A stretch of 64,000 bases of DNA, from positions 208,747 through 272,746 of the forward strand of contig NZ_JABCJE010000004.1 of the NCBI RefSeq assembly GCF_013377535.1. Reading direction: 5' to 3'. This DNA comes from Donghicola mangrovi. Lineage in GTDB: Bacteria; Pseudomonadota; Alphaproteobacteria; Rhodobacterales; Rhodobacteraceae. The notes beneath the pieces were generated by a model. That model worked only from the letters and a program-made list of their open reading frames with translations, did no database searches and had not been told where the DNA came from. The position numbers and the translations under genes were made by a program. Of this stretch, positions 43,092-52,031 are shown in pieces (position 1 is the first letter of the stretch; each line of letters opens with the position of its first letter).

Positions 43092-44746
43092 CATGCCAGC
43101 GTCTCGCGCATGTCGCGGTCCAGCATCTCTCCGTGTTTCTTCTGCTTTAGCAGTTCGCGGGCCTTGGCATATTCGGGATCGTTCCAGAACATCAGACAGC
43201 CGTTGCAACCGCGCCCGCAGCACCCCTCGACCCCTTTGCGAGAGGTTCGCGCGCGGGTTTCCATAACTTCGGCCCCGATAGCGTCCTGTAGTTTGGCGAC
43301 CTGATTGCGGTAGGCCCCTTCGCGGGCGGTTTCTCCCAACTCGATGCGCTGCGCGGTTTTGTCCAGCTTGAGGCGCCGCCAATCCTCGTCCAGCAGCATC
43401 GATTCCTTGCGGACGATGGTGAAGGCGGGAAAGTTCCTGCGGACGGTTTCGGGATCTTCGTGGTCGAACGCGCTGTAGGGGATAAAGATCACGTCCTGAC
43501 GGCTGCCAAAGACGCTTTCCACCGGTTTCTCGGGGCTCTTGATCGTGGTGTATTCGTACAGACGCAGCAGCACCGGTTCCGCGCGGCTGTCGGGCGGCAG
43601 GAATTCCATCACATCGCCCGCGTCCAGACGGCTGCGGACCTCTAGCACCAAGCCATCTTCGCGGGCCTCGCGCACAATGCCAGCGTATTCCCACGGGGCC
43701 ATCGCCTTGGTGTGTTCGTAGTTGTGGGCGTAGTTCTGCAAGCGGCCTTCGTGGAAGGCGATGGTGTAGCCGCGGCTGCCTGCGCCCTCTAGGTCGCGCA
43801 TGTATTCGTCGGGGCGCCAGCCTTCGGGATCACGGTAATAATCATCAATAGCGCGGCGATAGGCACGCGCCACGGTGGCGACGTAATAGGGGCTCTTGTT
43901 CCGCCCCTCGACCTTTAGACTATCCACACCGATCCGCAGCAGATCGTTCAGCTTGGGCATCAGGCACATATCCTTGGAGTTCAGGATGTAAGAGCCGCGA
44001 ATGTCCTCTTCGATGGGCATTAGCTCGCCCGGACGTGCGCCCTCTTCCAACACCCATTCAAAGAGCTTGCTGTTGTGCTCGTCCAGTTCCAGTTCCTTGA
44101 TCGTGCCGTCCTTCAGGCGCAGGTGCACCTTGTACTGCCAGCGGCAAGAGTTGGCGCAGTTCCCCTGGTTCGCGCCCCGCTCCGCCATAAAGTTCGACAA
44201 GAGGCAGCGCCCCGAATAGGTCATACACATCGCCCCGTGGACAAAGCTTTCCAGCCGGATGTCAGGGCACTTCTCGCGGATCTCGGCCATTTCGGCAAAG
44301 GTCACTTCGCGGGCCAGAACCACCAGTTCGGCGCCCTGATCTTTCCAGAAATCGACGGTCAGGGACGAGCACACATTCGCTTGGGTCGAGATGTGCAGGT
44401 TAATCCCCGGCGCGTGCTTGCGGACATAATGGAACACACCCGGATCGGCGATGATCACCCCGTCCGGCTGAATATCCTTTAGCGTTTCCACGTATTCGGC
44501 CAGCTTGGGCACGTCCTTGTTGTGGGTGAACAGGTTCAGCGTCAGGTACACGCGCACCCCGTGCTGATGGGCAAAGGCGACGCCCTCTTTGATATCCTCC
44601 AGCGAAAACTTCGACTTGGTCCGCAGAGACATATCGGGCGTACCCAAATACACCGCGTCAGCCCCATAGAGGACAGCGACCTTCAGACGCTCCAACGATC
44701 CTGCGGGCATCAAGAGTTCGGAACGGCGGGCGGGCTGCGCGGTCAT
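43091..44746 (-). CDS. U32-family protein, TrhP (YegQ)-like tRNA hydroxylation factor
   Basis: A 551-aa U32 peptidase-like protein. E. coli relatives of this type (TrhP, RlhA) hydroxylate tRNA or rRNA using prephenate-derived chemistry and an iron-sulfur cluster rather than acting as proteases. The U32 signature ESFVHGAMCMTYSGRCLLS lies around residue 165, with NQGNCANSCRWQY cysteines after it; the C terminus holds CCGRGCNGC, an additional Cys cluster absent from the shortest relatives. It stands alone between a terminator and a 150-bp gap. Confidence 0.85.
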   Translation of the reverse strand: MTAQPARRSELLMPAGSLERLKVAVLYGADAVYLGTPDMSLRTKSKFSLEDIKEGVAFAHQHGVRVYLTLNLFTHNKDVPKLAEYVETLKDIQPDGVIIADPGVFHYVRKHAPGINLHISTQANVCSSLTVDFWKDQGAELVVLAREVTFAEMAEIREKCPDIRLESFVHGAMCMTYSGRCLLSNFMAERGANQGNCANSCRWQYKVHLRLKDGTIKELELDEHNSKLFEWVLEEGARPGELMPIEEDIRGSYILNSKDMCLMPKLNDLLRIGVDSLKVEGRNKSPYYVATVARAYRRAIDDYYRDPEGWRPDEYMRDLEGAGSRGYTIAFHEGRLQNYAHNYEHTKAMAPWEYAGIVREAREDGLVLEVRSRLDAGDVMEFLPPDSRAEPVLLRLYEYTTIKSPEKPVESVFGSRQDVIFIPYSAFDHEDPETVRRNFPAFTIVRKESMLLDEDWRRLKLDKTAQRIELGETAREGAYRNQVAKLQDAIGAEVMETRARTSRKGVEGCCGRGCNGCLMFWNDPEYAKARELLKQKKHGEMLDRDMRETLA

Positions 44747-44896
44747 GGGCGGTATTCCTGTCGGGGGCCGCTACCTGAGGGACCATAGAAAACGGGTCCG
44801 GCAACGCGGCATGGATCGGGGCCAATACGGGGATTGGCCCTGCCTTAGCGCGTCCTGCGGGGCGTTACCAGTGGTTAACCCCTCCCCTGCCTGCGG

Positions 44897-45385
44897 TCAG
44901 ATGTCATCGCGGGGAATGCGCAGCACCTGACCGACCTTGATCAGATCGGGGCTGGCCAGAATGTCCTGATTGGCCGCGAAAATCGGGCCGTAGTCCCCGT
45001 GGCCGTACATCATCCGCGCGATCCGCGTCAGGGTATCCCCCGACTGCACCGTATAGGGTTGCCACCCCCGATATCCGGGCAGGATCAGCGGCCCATAGAG
45101 CACAGGAATGGTGACCGAGGGGCCATCTTCGTTGCCGGTGTCATCGGCCAGCGTCAGATACAGGCGCGGCAGCGTAAAGGCGGTTTCGTCCGGCACCGTG
45201 ACCTGCCCTTGGAACTGCCGGATGCCCATAGAGCCGACCTGCACATGGGTGCGAAACTCGTCGTGACCTTCGGTGACATAGACGGACAGCGTGCCCTCGA
45301 ACGCGCCGGCACTTCCGGCCACGAGGATGGTCTGCCCGACAATGTCATAGGGTTGCGGCTGCTGGATATCGATCGTGGGGTGCAT
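44897..45385 (-). CDS. LysM-domain protein with an N-terminal Gmad2-like domain
   Basis: A 162-aa protein. Residues 1-95 look like a beta-sandwich Gmad2 domain (QPQPYDIVGQTILVAGSAGAFEG), and residues about 108-158 form a LysM peptidoglycan-binding domain (YTVQSGDTLTRIARMMYG). The start ATG 45385 follows GGAGG at 7 nt; a frame up to 45412 is excluded because it covers that site. No clear signal peptide is seen, which is odd for a LysM protein and may mean non-classical export or a missed start. Confidence 0.82.
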   Translation of the reverse strand: MHPTIDIQQPQPYDIVGQTILVAGSAGAFEGTLSVYVTEGHDEFRTHVQVGSMGIRQFQGQVTVPDETAFTLPRLYLTLADDTGNEDGPSVTIPVLYGPLILPGYRGWQPYTVQSGDTLTRIARMMYGHGDYGPIFAANQDILASPDLIKVGQVLRIPRDDI

Positions 45386-45781
45386 AACGGGTCCTCCCTG
45401 AAAAACAACCATAACGGGAATGATGCCCGAACCTGCGCCACCTGAACAGGGGCCGCGCCCGAGATTGCAGCGAAAGAGAATCAGAAATCCGGAAAGCGGT
45501 GATTTTTACAAGTCACGGTATAGTCACAATTCGGATCACATTTCCGAAAGATGTAATTATCAATGCCGCAAACTTTCTGGCCTTATCAAGCCCCCTTAAA
45601 ATACCGGACATTCCCCATGCGGATTGGTAATTAACCAATACTTTCGGACGTTAATCGCCAGACCTTCGAAAGTTTCTATCAACGGAATTCCGGATACTTA
45701 ACGTAATTGCAACTTAATTATGACGCACTCGGAGCGTAGGTTTTGCAGGACCCGCGTCCGCTACCAAGTTCCGAGAGTTCA
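45386..45781. other. AT-rich leader region before the RTX/Hint gene
   Basis: 396 bp between divergent genes, clearly less GC-rich than its surroundings. It holds an inverted repeat ATTGGT-5-ACCAAT (45623-45639), a 7-bp stem ACTTTCG/CGAAAGT (45640-45673) and a palindrome CGGAATTCCG (45683-45692). An in-frame TTG at 45743 could begin a longer RTX protein. This looks like a complex promoter and untranslated leader, not a gene. Confidence 0.5.
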
Positions 45782-47806
45782 ATGTCGACCACTTTTCAGG
45801 TAATGTATCTGGGCACGCTGGCCCACATAGATACAACGCAAGGCAATGAATTCGCCGAGAATGCCTCTGGCATTCTGGGAACCTACTATGACGCCAACAA
45901 TCCGGCTTATAACTGGATTGGAGAGCTGTCCGCCCTGAACCTGTCCGAGGATGCGAACGACACCTACGACACGGACAACGGCGGTGGTTACGACACGTTC
46001 CGGATCAGCGGGCTTGGCCAGTCATGGGACTTGGCCTTTGATGCGGTCGCTGAATACAACATCACCCTGACCTATTTCGACGGGACGACCGCAAACATCA
46101 CCGCGTTCGTCTTCCAGGACGTCACGGGTGCGACCTTTCTGGCGCCGGAAACCACCACAAACGCCGACCAGATTGCTCTGACGACCAAGCCGATCCAGTC
46201 GGTCAGCCTGACCTCGGTCCTCAGCCCGGACGGGGACTCGGGCGGCGACATGATCGCCAGCCGTGTGAACCAGTACTTTGCCGGTCAGGTCGATGGCACC
46301 ACCGGCAACGACAGCATGGGCGTCGGCTACAACGACGGCATGCATGTCATCACGGAAAACAGTGACATCATCTACGGCAACGATGGCAACGACACCATCA
46401 ACGGCGCGGGCGGCAATGACTCTATCGACGGTGGCACAGGCGACGATGTCATCTATGGCGGCACCGGCAACGACACCATCCTAGGCGGAACAGGCGCCGA
46501 CTATATCGAGGGCGGCGACGGCACCGACGTCATCTATGGCGGCGACGGCAACGACACGATCTACTACGGCAGCGGCGACGATACGGTCTATGGCGGCGCT
46601 GGCAATGACGTGATCGACGACGTTGGTGGCTCCCATTTAAACGGGGCCAACCTGATCTATGCCGGCGACGGCGACGATACGGTCTACTCGGGCGCGGCCT
46701 CGGAAACCATCTACGGCGACGCGGGCGTTGACTGGATCTACGCCGAAGAGGGCGACGACTTCGTCTATGGCGGCGACGACATGGACGTGCTGTTCGGTGG
46801 CGACGGCAACGACTATATCTCGGGCGATGGCGGCGACGACTATCTGATCGGCGACGCGGGCAACGACACCCTGTCCGGCGGCATCGGCAACGACAACCTC
46901 TATGGCCTTGCGGGCAATGACAGCCTGATCGGTGGCGATGGCAACGACATCTTCCACTACGCCCCCGGCGAGGGGATGGACACCATTGCCGACTTCAACA
47001 CCGGCAACACGGGGTCGATCACCGACGGTGACAACACCAACAACGACTTCATCGACCTGTCCGGCTACTATGACGGCACCGCGGAACTCCGGGCTGACTT
47101 TCTGGACGATGGCATCCTCAACCAGTCGAACACGGACGCGGACTATTCGGACAACACCCAGTTCCTGCCGGGTGACGGTCTGGTGTTCCAAGGGGCCAAT
47201 GCCTATTCGTTCACGACCGACAACACCGGCGTGGTCTGCTTTACCGAGGGCACAAATATTCGCACCCCCGGTGGCCCCCGCATGATCGAGGATCTGCGGA
47301 TTGGCGATCTGGTCGAGACCGTCGATCACGGGGCACTTCCTATCAAATGGATCGGAACGTCGTCCTATGACGAATTGGCCCTGACCCGGAATCCTAAGCT
47401 GCGCCCAATTGTGGTTAGCGCACGGGTTTTCGGGGCCGAACGGGATCTGATTGTTTCCCGCCAGCACGCCTTCTTATTGCCCGAGCAGGACCAGCTGGCC
47501 CGTGCGATTCAGCTGGTCAAGATGAATGTACCGGGGGTCCGGATCGCTCAGGGGCGCAAGCGCGTGACCTATTTCCACATTATGTTCGAGTCCCATCAGC
47601 TAATTTACGCCGAAGGGATCGCAACCGAGAGCATGTACCCCGGACCGCAGGCGCTGAAATCTCTCTGCCCTGCAGCATTGGAAAGCCTGCTTGGCGTTTT
47701 CCCTGATTTTATTGACATCGACAGCCTTGATAGCGCCTGTCATGTCTATGGCCCGACCGTGCGCGAGGTTGTGGATTTCGACGCGCTTAGGACAGCCGCA
47801 GCCTGA
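45782..47806 (+). CDS. RTX-repeat calcium-binding protein with C-terminal Hint domain
   Basis: A large acidic, probably type I-secreted protein of 674 aa. Residues about 200-395 contain some 20 GGxGxDxxx nonapeptide repeats that form a calcium beta-roll; after a linker, a Hint_2 domain starts at CFTEGTNIRTPGG (about residue 484). Hint domains self-cleave in inteins and hedgehog proteins; here the leading Cys is present, as is the RQHAFLL stretch. No N-terminal signal is seen, as usual for type I substrates; no exporter genes are adjacent. I prefer ATG 45782 (GAG-rich site upstream) over a TTG at 45743. Confidence 0.88.
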   Translation: MSTTFQVMYLGTLAHIDTTQGNEFAENASGILGTYYDANNPAYNWIGELSALNLSEDANDTYDTDNGGGYDTFRISGLGQSWDLAFDAVAEYNITLTYFDGTTANITAFVFQDVTGATFLAPETTTNADQIALTTKPIQSVSLTSVLSPDGDSGGDMIASRVNQYFAGQVDGTTGNDSMGVGYNDGMHVITENSDIIYGNDGNDTINGAGGNDSIDGGTGDDVIYGGTGNDTILGGTGADYIEGGDGTDVIYGGDGNDTIYYGSGDDTVYGGAGNDVIDDVGGSHLNGANLIYAGDGDDTVYSGAASETIYGDAGVDWIYAEEGDDFVYGGDDMDVLFGGDGNDYISGDGGDDYLIGDAGNDTLSGGIGNDNLYGLAGNDSLIGGDGNDIFHYAPGEGMDTIADFNTGNTGSITDGDNTNNDFIDLSGYYDGTAELRADFLDDGILNQSNTDADYSDNTQFLPGDGLVFQGANAYSFTTDNTGVVCFTEGTNIRTPGGPRMIEDLRIGDLVETVDHGALPIKWIGTSSYDELALTRNPKLRPIVVSARVFGAERDLIVSRQHAFLLPEQDQLARAIQLVKMNVPGVRIAQGRKRVTYFHIMFESHQLIYAEGIATESMYPGPQALKSLCPAALESLLGVFPDFIDIDSLDSACHVYGPTVREVVDFDALRTAAA

Positions 47807-47828
47807 TCCGGGCCGGCGCGGCTTTTTT
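47794..47828 (+). terminator. Rho-independent terminator of the RTX/Hint gene
   Basis: AGCCGC (47794-47799) pairs with GCGGCT (47818-47823), with a further GCC/GGC pairing in the loop, followed by TTTTTT. The stem overlaps the stop codon. Confidence 0.65.
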
Positions 47829-47940
47829 CGTTCACAAGAATGTGCACGAAAGATATACGAACGGATTGTCTTTTCCGAGCAAGCGGTACAGATTCAGTTT
47901 CAATCACATACTATCTGTTCCAGTTTTTGCAGGGTTTCCG

Positions 47941-48405
47941 ATGTCCAAAGACACCATCGACGTTCCGCCCCCGAACGAAGCCGATTTTCATAAATCGGAA
48001 TGGCCCTTTTATTGGATCACCCAGACATCGTCCCGCTATATGCAGGTGCTGGAATTACGGCTCAAGGAAATCGGGATGGATATCGCCTATTGGCGGGTGC
48101 TGATGTCTCTCTACGAAGATAGCGCCCTGTCGATTTCGGAAATCTCGAATTACTGCATTATCAAGCCCAATACCGCGACCAAAATCGTACAACGCATGAC
48201 CGCCGAGGGGCTGGTCGAAACCGGTACCCGCGCCACAGACGCCCGTGTCACCGAAGTGCGCCTGACCGACCTGGGCCACCAGATGCGGCGCAAGGCGCGC
48301 GCCATCGCCGAAGATGTCTTTGCCCGCGCCTTCACCGACCTGTCGAAAGAGGAGCAGATGATCCTGAACCTGCTCCTGCAAAAGGTGTTCAACCGTCTGT
48401 CCTGA
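47941..48405 (+). CDS. iacR: MarR-family regulator, candidate IacR
   Basis: A 154-aa winged-helix regulator of the MarR family, with the dimerisation helix SSRYMQVLELRLKEIG, recognition region SISEISNYCIIKPNTATKIVQRM and wing TRATDARVTEVRLTD. Known iac clusters carry a MarR-type repressor, IacR, relieved by an indole-acetate-derived ligand; the present gene borders the cluster at its distal end, about 4.7 kb beyond iacG. ATG 47941 is used; an open frame from 47842 is leader. It is convergent with the aldolase gene (9-bp gap). The name is inferred from context. Confidence 0.7.
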   Translation: MSKDTIDVPPPNEADFHKSEWPFYWITQTSSRYMQVLELRLKEIGMDIAYWRVLMSLYEDSALSISEISNYCIIKPNTATKIVQRMTAEGLVETGTRATDARVTEVRLTDLGHQMRRKARAIAEDVFARAFTDLSKEEQMILNLLLQKVFNRLS

Positions 48406-48414
48406 CGGCCCTCT

Positions 48415-49179
48415 TCACGCGAACTGGGGGCAGTCGCGCTTCATCTTGCGGACCATCGCATCGAAGAGCAGGGTCGCGAAGAATGCGTTGTCCTTCAGGT
48501 TTTCGGCATCGCGGGCGCATTTTTCTTTGACCTCCTGGGGCAAGATGCTGTTCGGCCCAGGGATCGAGGACGCCGCACACTGGATTTCCGCCGCCCGCTG
48601 AACCGTCCATAGCAGCATGAAGGTCAGGGGAATGTCGGCCTCGGCCACGGCAATCCCGTGGTTGCGCAGGACCAGAACGTGCTTGTCCCCCAGCGATTTC
48701 AACATGCGCTGGCGCTCGTCCGAGTAAATCGTGATGCCCTCGAAGGTGTGATAGGCCACGCGGCCATACAGCTGCGCGCCGTAGAAGCTGTCGTGGTCGA
48801 TGTCGAAGCCCTTCATGGTGATGGCCGACAGCGGGGTGGTGTGGGTGTGCGCCACGCAGCCCACATCGGGGCGGTTTTCGTGGATCACACCGTGCAGGGC
48901 GAAACCTGCGGGGTTCGCGCCGTGACCGCCTTCGTCCAAGAGTTTGCCGTCAACGCCCACGCGGATCAGGTTTTCAGGGATGATCTCGTCGTAATGCAGG
49001 CCAAAGGGGTTCACCAAGTAGGCGTGCTGTTCGCCGGGCAGACGTACAGAGATGTGGTTAAAGATCAGCTCGGCCCAGCCGAGATAGCTGACAAGGTGAT
49101 AGAAGTCGGCCAGCTGCACGCGCAGGTCTGCTTCGGTCATGCCAGCCATGGGGTCAGCGATTTTGGTTGCAACGTTCAT
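48415..49179 (-). CDS. Class II aldolase/adducin-family protein
   Basis: A 254-aa zinc-dependent class II aldolase-like protein. Zinc ligands appear in CVAHTHTTPL and in VLRNHGIAV, and NHISVRLPG marks the N terminus. Family members cleave or decarboxylate sugar acids and phosphates, but many adjoining TRAP transporters are uncharacterised. It starts 3 bp after the ketopantoate-reductase-like gene and is the last minus-strand gene of the iac region. Its role there is unknown; it could act on a C3-C5 acid left from the side chain of the aromatic substrate. Confidence 0.83.
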   Translation of the reverse strand: MNVATKIADPMAGMTEADLRVQLADFYHLVSYLGWAELIFNHISVRLPGEQHAYLVNPFGLHYDEIIPENLIRVGVDGKLLDEGGHGANPAGFALHGVIHENRPDVGCVAHTHTTPLSAITMKGFDIDHDSFYGAQLYGRVAYHTFEGITIYSDERQRMLKSLGDKHVLVLRNHGIAVAEADIPLTFMLLWTVQRAAEIQCAASSIPGPNSILPQEVKEKCARDAENLKDNAFFATLLFDAMVRKMKRDCPQFA

Positions 49180-49182
49180 CGG

Positions 49183-50178
49183 TTAAATCCTTTCCAGTTC
49201 GGTATGGGTAAGATGTGAGGTCAAATTCTTGAGCGCCGCGCCAGCGTCGGGCAGCGGCAATGCGGGGGCTTTTTCCAGTTCGGCCAGCAGGTTTTTCAGG
49301 CCGGTCATCGGCAGGCCCATTTGCGCGGCCATCGCCATGGGGGCGCGGCAGATCGCGTCCAACTCCAGCGTGCGGCCCGCGCGGGCGTCCTGCAGCATCG
49401 ATGTTTCGAATTCCCCCGCGTCCAGCAGTAGATCGCCAAGCCATGTGTTGGGCGGCAGGTCATAGCCCATCGCCTTGGCCCAAGCGCGAAACCCGTCGGC
49501 GATGCCAAAGGCGATGGTGCGCAAGGCTTCATTCCGCCCGATCTCCGCCAGCGAACAGCCCACCAGCGCAGACAGGGGGTTGGTGGCGACATTGGCAAGT
49601 AACTTGACCAGAACTTTGGTGCGGATGGTGTCAGTCACATCGGAGCGAACACCCGCCGCGTTCAGCGCCTGAACCAAGGGGCCAAGGTCCCCGCCCTGCC
49701 CCGCAGCCCGCCCCAGCGACAGGGTCGGCGTGTTCGAGGAAACCGCCACCCCGTCCGCACCCGTCTGCACGGTCATCAACAGGACCGCCCCTAGCACGCG
49801 TTCGCTGTTCAGGCGGGCCAGATCGCCCGTGGGGTCGGTGTAGGGCGCGGGTTGGTCAAAGAACCAGAACGGCAGCCCGTTAACCATCGGGATCACCCAT
49901 GTGTCCGGCCCGATCCCCGCCGCGTTGGCCGCCAGTGCAGCGCCCAAATCCTGCGACTTCACAGTGACGAACACGGCGTCCATGGGCTCAGTCAGCGCCT
50001 CGACCGCATTCACGCGGGCCTGATGTAGGGTGCCCCGGTCATCCAGCGCCACGCCTTCAGCACGGATACGCTCCAGCCGCGCGCCACGGGCGACAACGGT
50101 TACATCCAGTCCGGCCGAAGCCAACAGCGCCGCCATGGCGGTGCCGATATTTCCGGCACCGATGATTGCTAGTCTCAT
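49183..50178 (-). CDS. panE: Ketopantoate reductase-family protein (2-dehydropantoate 2-reductase-like)
   Basis: A 331-aa NADP-dependent reductase of the PanE/ApbA family. The Rossmann motif IIGAGNIGTAMAALLASAG is at the N terminus; the catalytic lysine lies in IRTKVLVKLLANVATNPLSAL. True PanE reduces 2-dehydropantoate for coenzyme A; copies next to TRAP and aldolase genes often belong to other 2-oxo acid routes. Gaps of 15 bp to dctM and 3 bp to the aldolase gene place it in the same transcript. The symbol reflects family. Confidence 0.82.
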   Translation of the reverse strand: MRLAIIGAGNIGTAMAALLASAGLDVTVVARGARLERIRAEGVALDDRGTLHQARVNAVEALTEPMDAVFVTVKSQDLGAALAANAAGIGPDTWVIPMVNGLPFWFFDQPAPYTDPTGDLARLNSERVLGAVLLMTVQTGADGVAVSSNTPTLSLGRAAGQGGDLGPLVQALNAAGVRSDVTDTIRTKVLVKLLANVATNPLSALVGCSLAEIGRNEALRTIAFGIADGFRAWAKAMGYDLPPNTWLGDLLLDAGEFETSMLQDARAGRTLELDAICRAPMAMAAQMGLPMTGLKNLLAELEKAPALPLPDAGAALKNLTSHLTHTELERI

Positions 50179-50193
50179 GAAAAATCTCCGCTT

Positions 50194-51486
50194 TTAGCCG
50201 GCCGTGTGCGCCAGCAGCAGGACCAACCCCGGCAAGGCCGTCAGCAGCCCGACTCGCAGCACGTCCATCGCAACGAACGGCCCTAGCCCTTTGAAGATCG
50301 TGCCCAATCGCACATCGGGCACCACCGATCGCAGGACAAAGGCATTCATGCCGACGGGGGGCGTGATGTAGGAAATCTCGGTGACCATGACCACGAAGAT
50401 GCCAAACCAGATCAGGTCAAACCCTTGGGCCGCCACGATGGGATAGAACACCGGCACGGTCAGCATGATCATCGACAGGCTTTCCAGCACGCAGCCCAGA
50501 ACCAGATAGATGCACAGGATCACCAGAATGGTCATCATCGGCGTGGTGTCAAAGGTGCTGAGGAAATTCTGGATGTCGTTCGTCATGCCCGACATATTGA
50601 CGTAGTTGGTAAACGTCAGCGCCCCGAACAGGATAAAGAACATCATGGCGGTCGTCTTCATCGTGTCGAGCAGCACCTGAAACAGCCCCTCGATGGTAAA
50701 GCGGCCCGACAGGACGACCAGCAGCAGCGCGCCGCCCGCGCCCATGCCCGCGCTTTCCGTGGGGGTAAAGACACCGAGGTAAATCCCGCCCATGACAAAG
50801 GCGAACAGGATCAGCGCGCCCAACGTGCCCTTTAGTGCCGCCAGACGGTCCCGCAGGGGCAGCTTAGGCTCGACCGGCAGGTCCAGACCCTGCCACTTGA
50901 TCGAAATGCGCACGGCAATGGAATAGAACAGTACCCCCAGAACACCAGGGATCAGTCCCGCAAGGAACAGCTTGCCGATGTCTTGCTGGGTCATGATGCC
51001 GTAGAACACCAGAATAACCGAGGGCGGGATCAGGATGCCAAGCGTCCCACCCGCCGCGATCGACGCCGTGGACAGCTGGTCCGGATAGCCGAATTTCCGC
51101 ATCGAGGGCAGCGCGATCCGAGTCATCGTCGCCGCCGTTGCCATGGACGACCCGCACACCGAACTGAACGCGCCGCAGGCGATCACGGTGGCGGTGGCCA
51201 GCCCGCCTTTGCGGTGGCGCAGCCAGGCGTAGGCGGATTTGTACAGCTCTTCGGCGATGCCGGACTGGACCACGAAGTTCCCCATCATCAGGAACAGCGG
51301 CAATACCGACAGGGAATAATCCCGCCCGTTGTCAAAGAACGCCGAGCCCAGCAAAGACAGCGCCGGTGTCCACCCGATGATCGAGGCCACCCCGACCAAG
51401 CCAACCCCTGCCAGCGACAGCGAAATCGGCACGCCGCACAGCAACAGGCCCATGACGATCGCCATGCCAATTGGCCAGTGTTCCAT
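50194..51486 (-). CDS. dctM: TRAP transporter large permease (DctM type)
   Basis: A 430-aa, about 12-helix membrane protein, the transport-conducting subunit of a Na+-coupled TRAP system. Family motifs include GAFSSVCGSSMATAATM, GTLGILIPPSV and GVFTPTESA. ATG 51486 is 2 bp after the small permease stop; the longer frame upstream is a shadow. It follows dctP and dctQ and precedes the reductase gene. Confidence 0.93.
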   Translation of the reverse strand: MEHWPIGMAIVMGLLLCGVPISLSLAGVGLVGVASIIGWTPALSLLGSAFFDNGRDYSLSVLPLFLMMGNFVVQSGIAEELYKSAYAWLRHRKGGLATATVIACGAFSSVCGSSMATAATMTRIALPSMRKFGYPDQLSTASIAAGGTLGILIPPSVILVFYGIMTQQDIGKLFLAGLIPGVLGVLFYSIAVRISIKWQGLDLPVEPKLPLRDRLAALKGTLGALILFAFVMGGIYLGVFTPTESAGMGAGGALLLVVLSGRFTIEGLFQVLLDTMKTTAMMFFILFGALTFTNYVNMSGMTNDIQNFLSTFDTTPMMTILVILCIYLVLGCVLESLSMIMLTVPVFYPIVAAQGFDLIWFGIFVVMVTEISYITPPVGMNAFVLRSVVPDVRLGTIFKGLGPFVAMDVLRVGLLTALPGLVLLLAHTAG

Positions 51487-51488
51487 CG

Positions 51489-52031
51489 TTATTTCTCCGC
51501 TTTCAGCCAGAGGACCAGACGGCGCAGAGGCACCCAAGCCGTCAGAAGCGCGCCCGCAACCGTGCAGATCGCGCAGAAGTATCCTAAGGGGGCAATCGGC
51601 AGCCCCAAGGTCTGCGAGGCCCCGCCATAGCTGGCGAACTGCGCCGCATAGACCCAGATCCGCCAAGCGACGACCAGCAGCACCCCTGCCCCCGCAACGC
51701 CCGTGATCGCCAGCCGCCAAGGATGCACTTTGCGCGGCATGTGGTCGGTGATCAGATCGACCGTGACGTGCTCGTTATCCAGCGCCACCGCAGGCAGCCC
51801 CAGAAAGATGGTCGCGGCCAGCAGCATCTCCGTCAGCTCTGCCGCACCGGGAAGCGGCGAATTGAACAGATAGCGCCCGATCACATCTACCACGGTGATC
51901 CCCATCATGCTCAGGAGCAGGAGGCCCCCGATCACCGCCAGAACCGTGCGCGGCTTGGGGACCGAGATCCCCGCCGGCAGCACTCTGGCTGCCGGCAGTT
52001 CTGATTGATGGAGAGAGGTGACAGGCTTCAT
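51489..52031 (-). CDS. dctQ: TRAP transporter small permease (DctQ type)
   Basis: A 180-aa four-helix membrane protein with the DctQ features RYLFNSPLPGAAELTEMLLA and VDLITDHMP. It overlaps dctP by 4 bp (ATGA) and lies 2 bp before dctM. DctQ forms a complex with DctM and stabilises it. Confidence 0.92.
   Translation of the reverse strand: MKPVTSLHQSELPAARVLPAGISVPKPRTVLAVIGGLLLLSMMGITVVDVIGRYLFNSPLPGAAELTEMLLAATIFLGLPAVALDNEHVTVDLITDHMPRKVHPWRLAITGVAGAGVLLVVAWRIWVYAAQFASYGGASQTLGLPIAPLGYFCAICTVAGALLTAWVPLRRLVLWLKAEK

Noticed and set aside
43091..44746. U32 protein as a secreted collagenase-like peptidase
   Set aside because: No signal peptide; Cys clusters and overall match point to the RNA-hydroxylation branch (TrhP/RlhA).
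46380..46960. DNA tandem repeat resembling an array
   Set aside because: It is the coding sequence for RTX nonapeptides, in frame, with no spacers; not CRISPR.
47898..47906. TTTCAATCA shared by the MarR promoter and the iacH promoter (60445-60453)
   Set aside because: A 9-mer shared between two regions of this size is expected by chance fairly often, and neither copy is palindromic.
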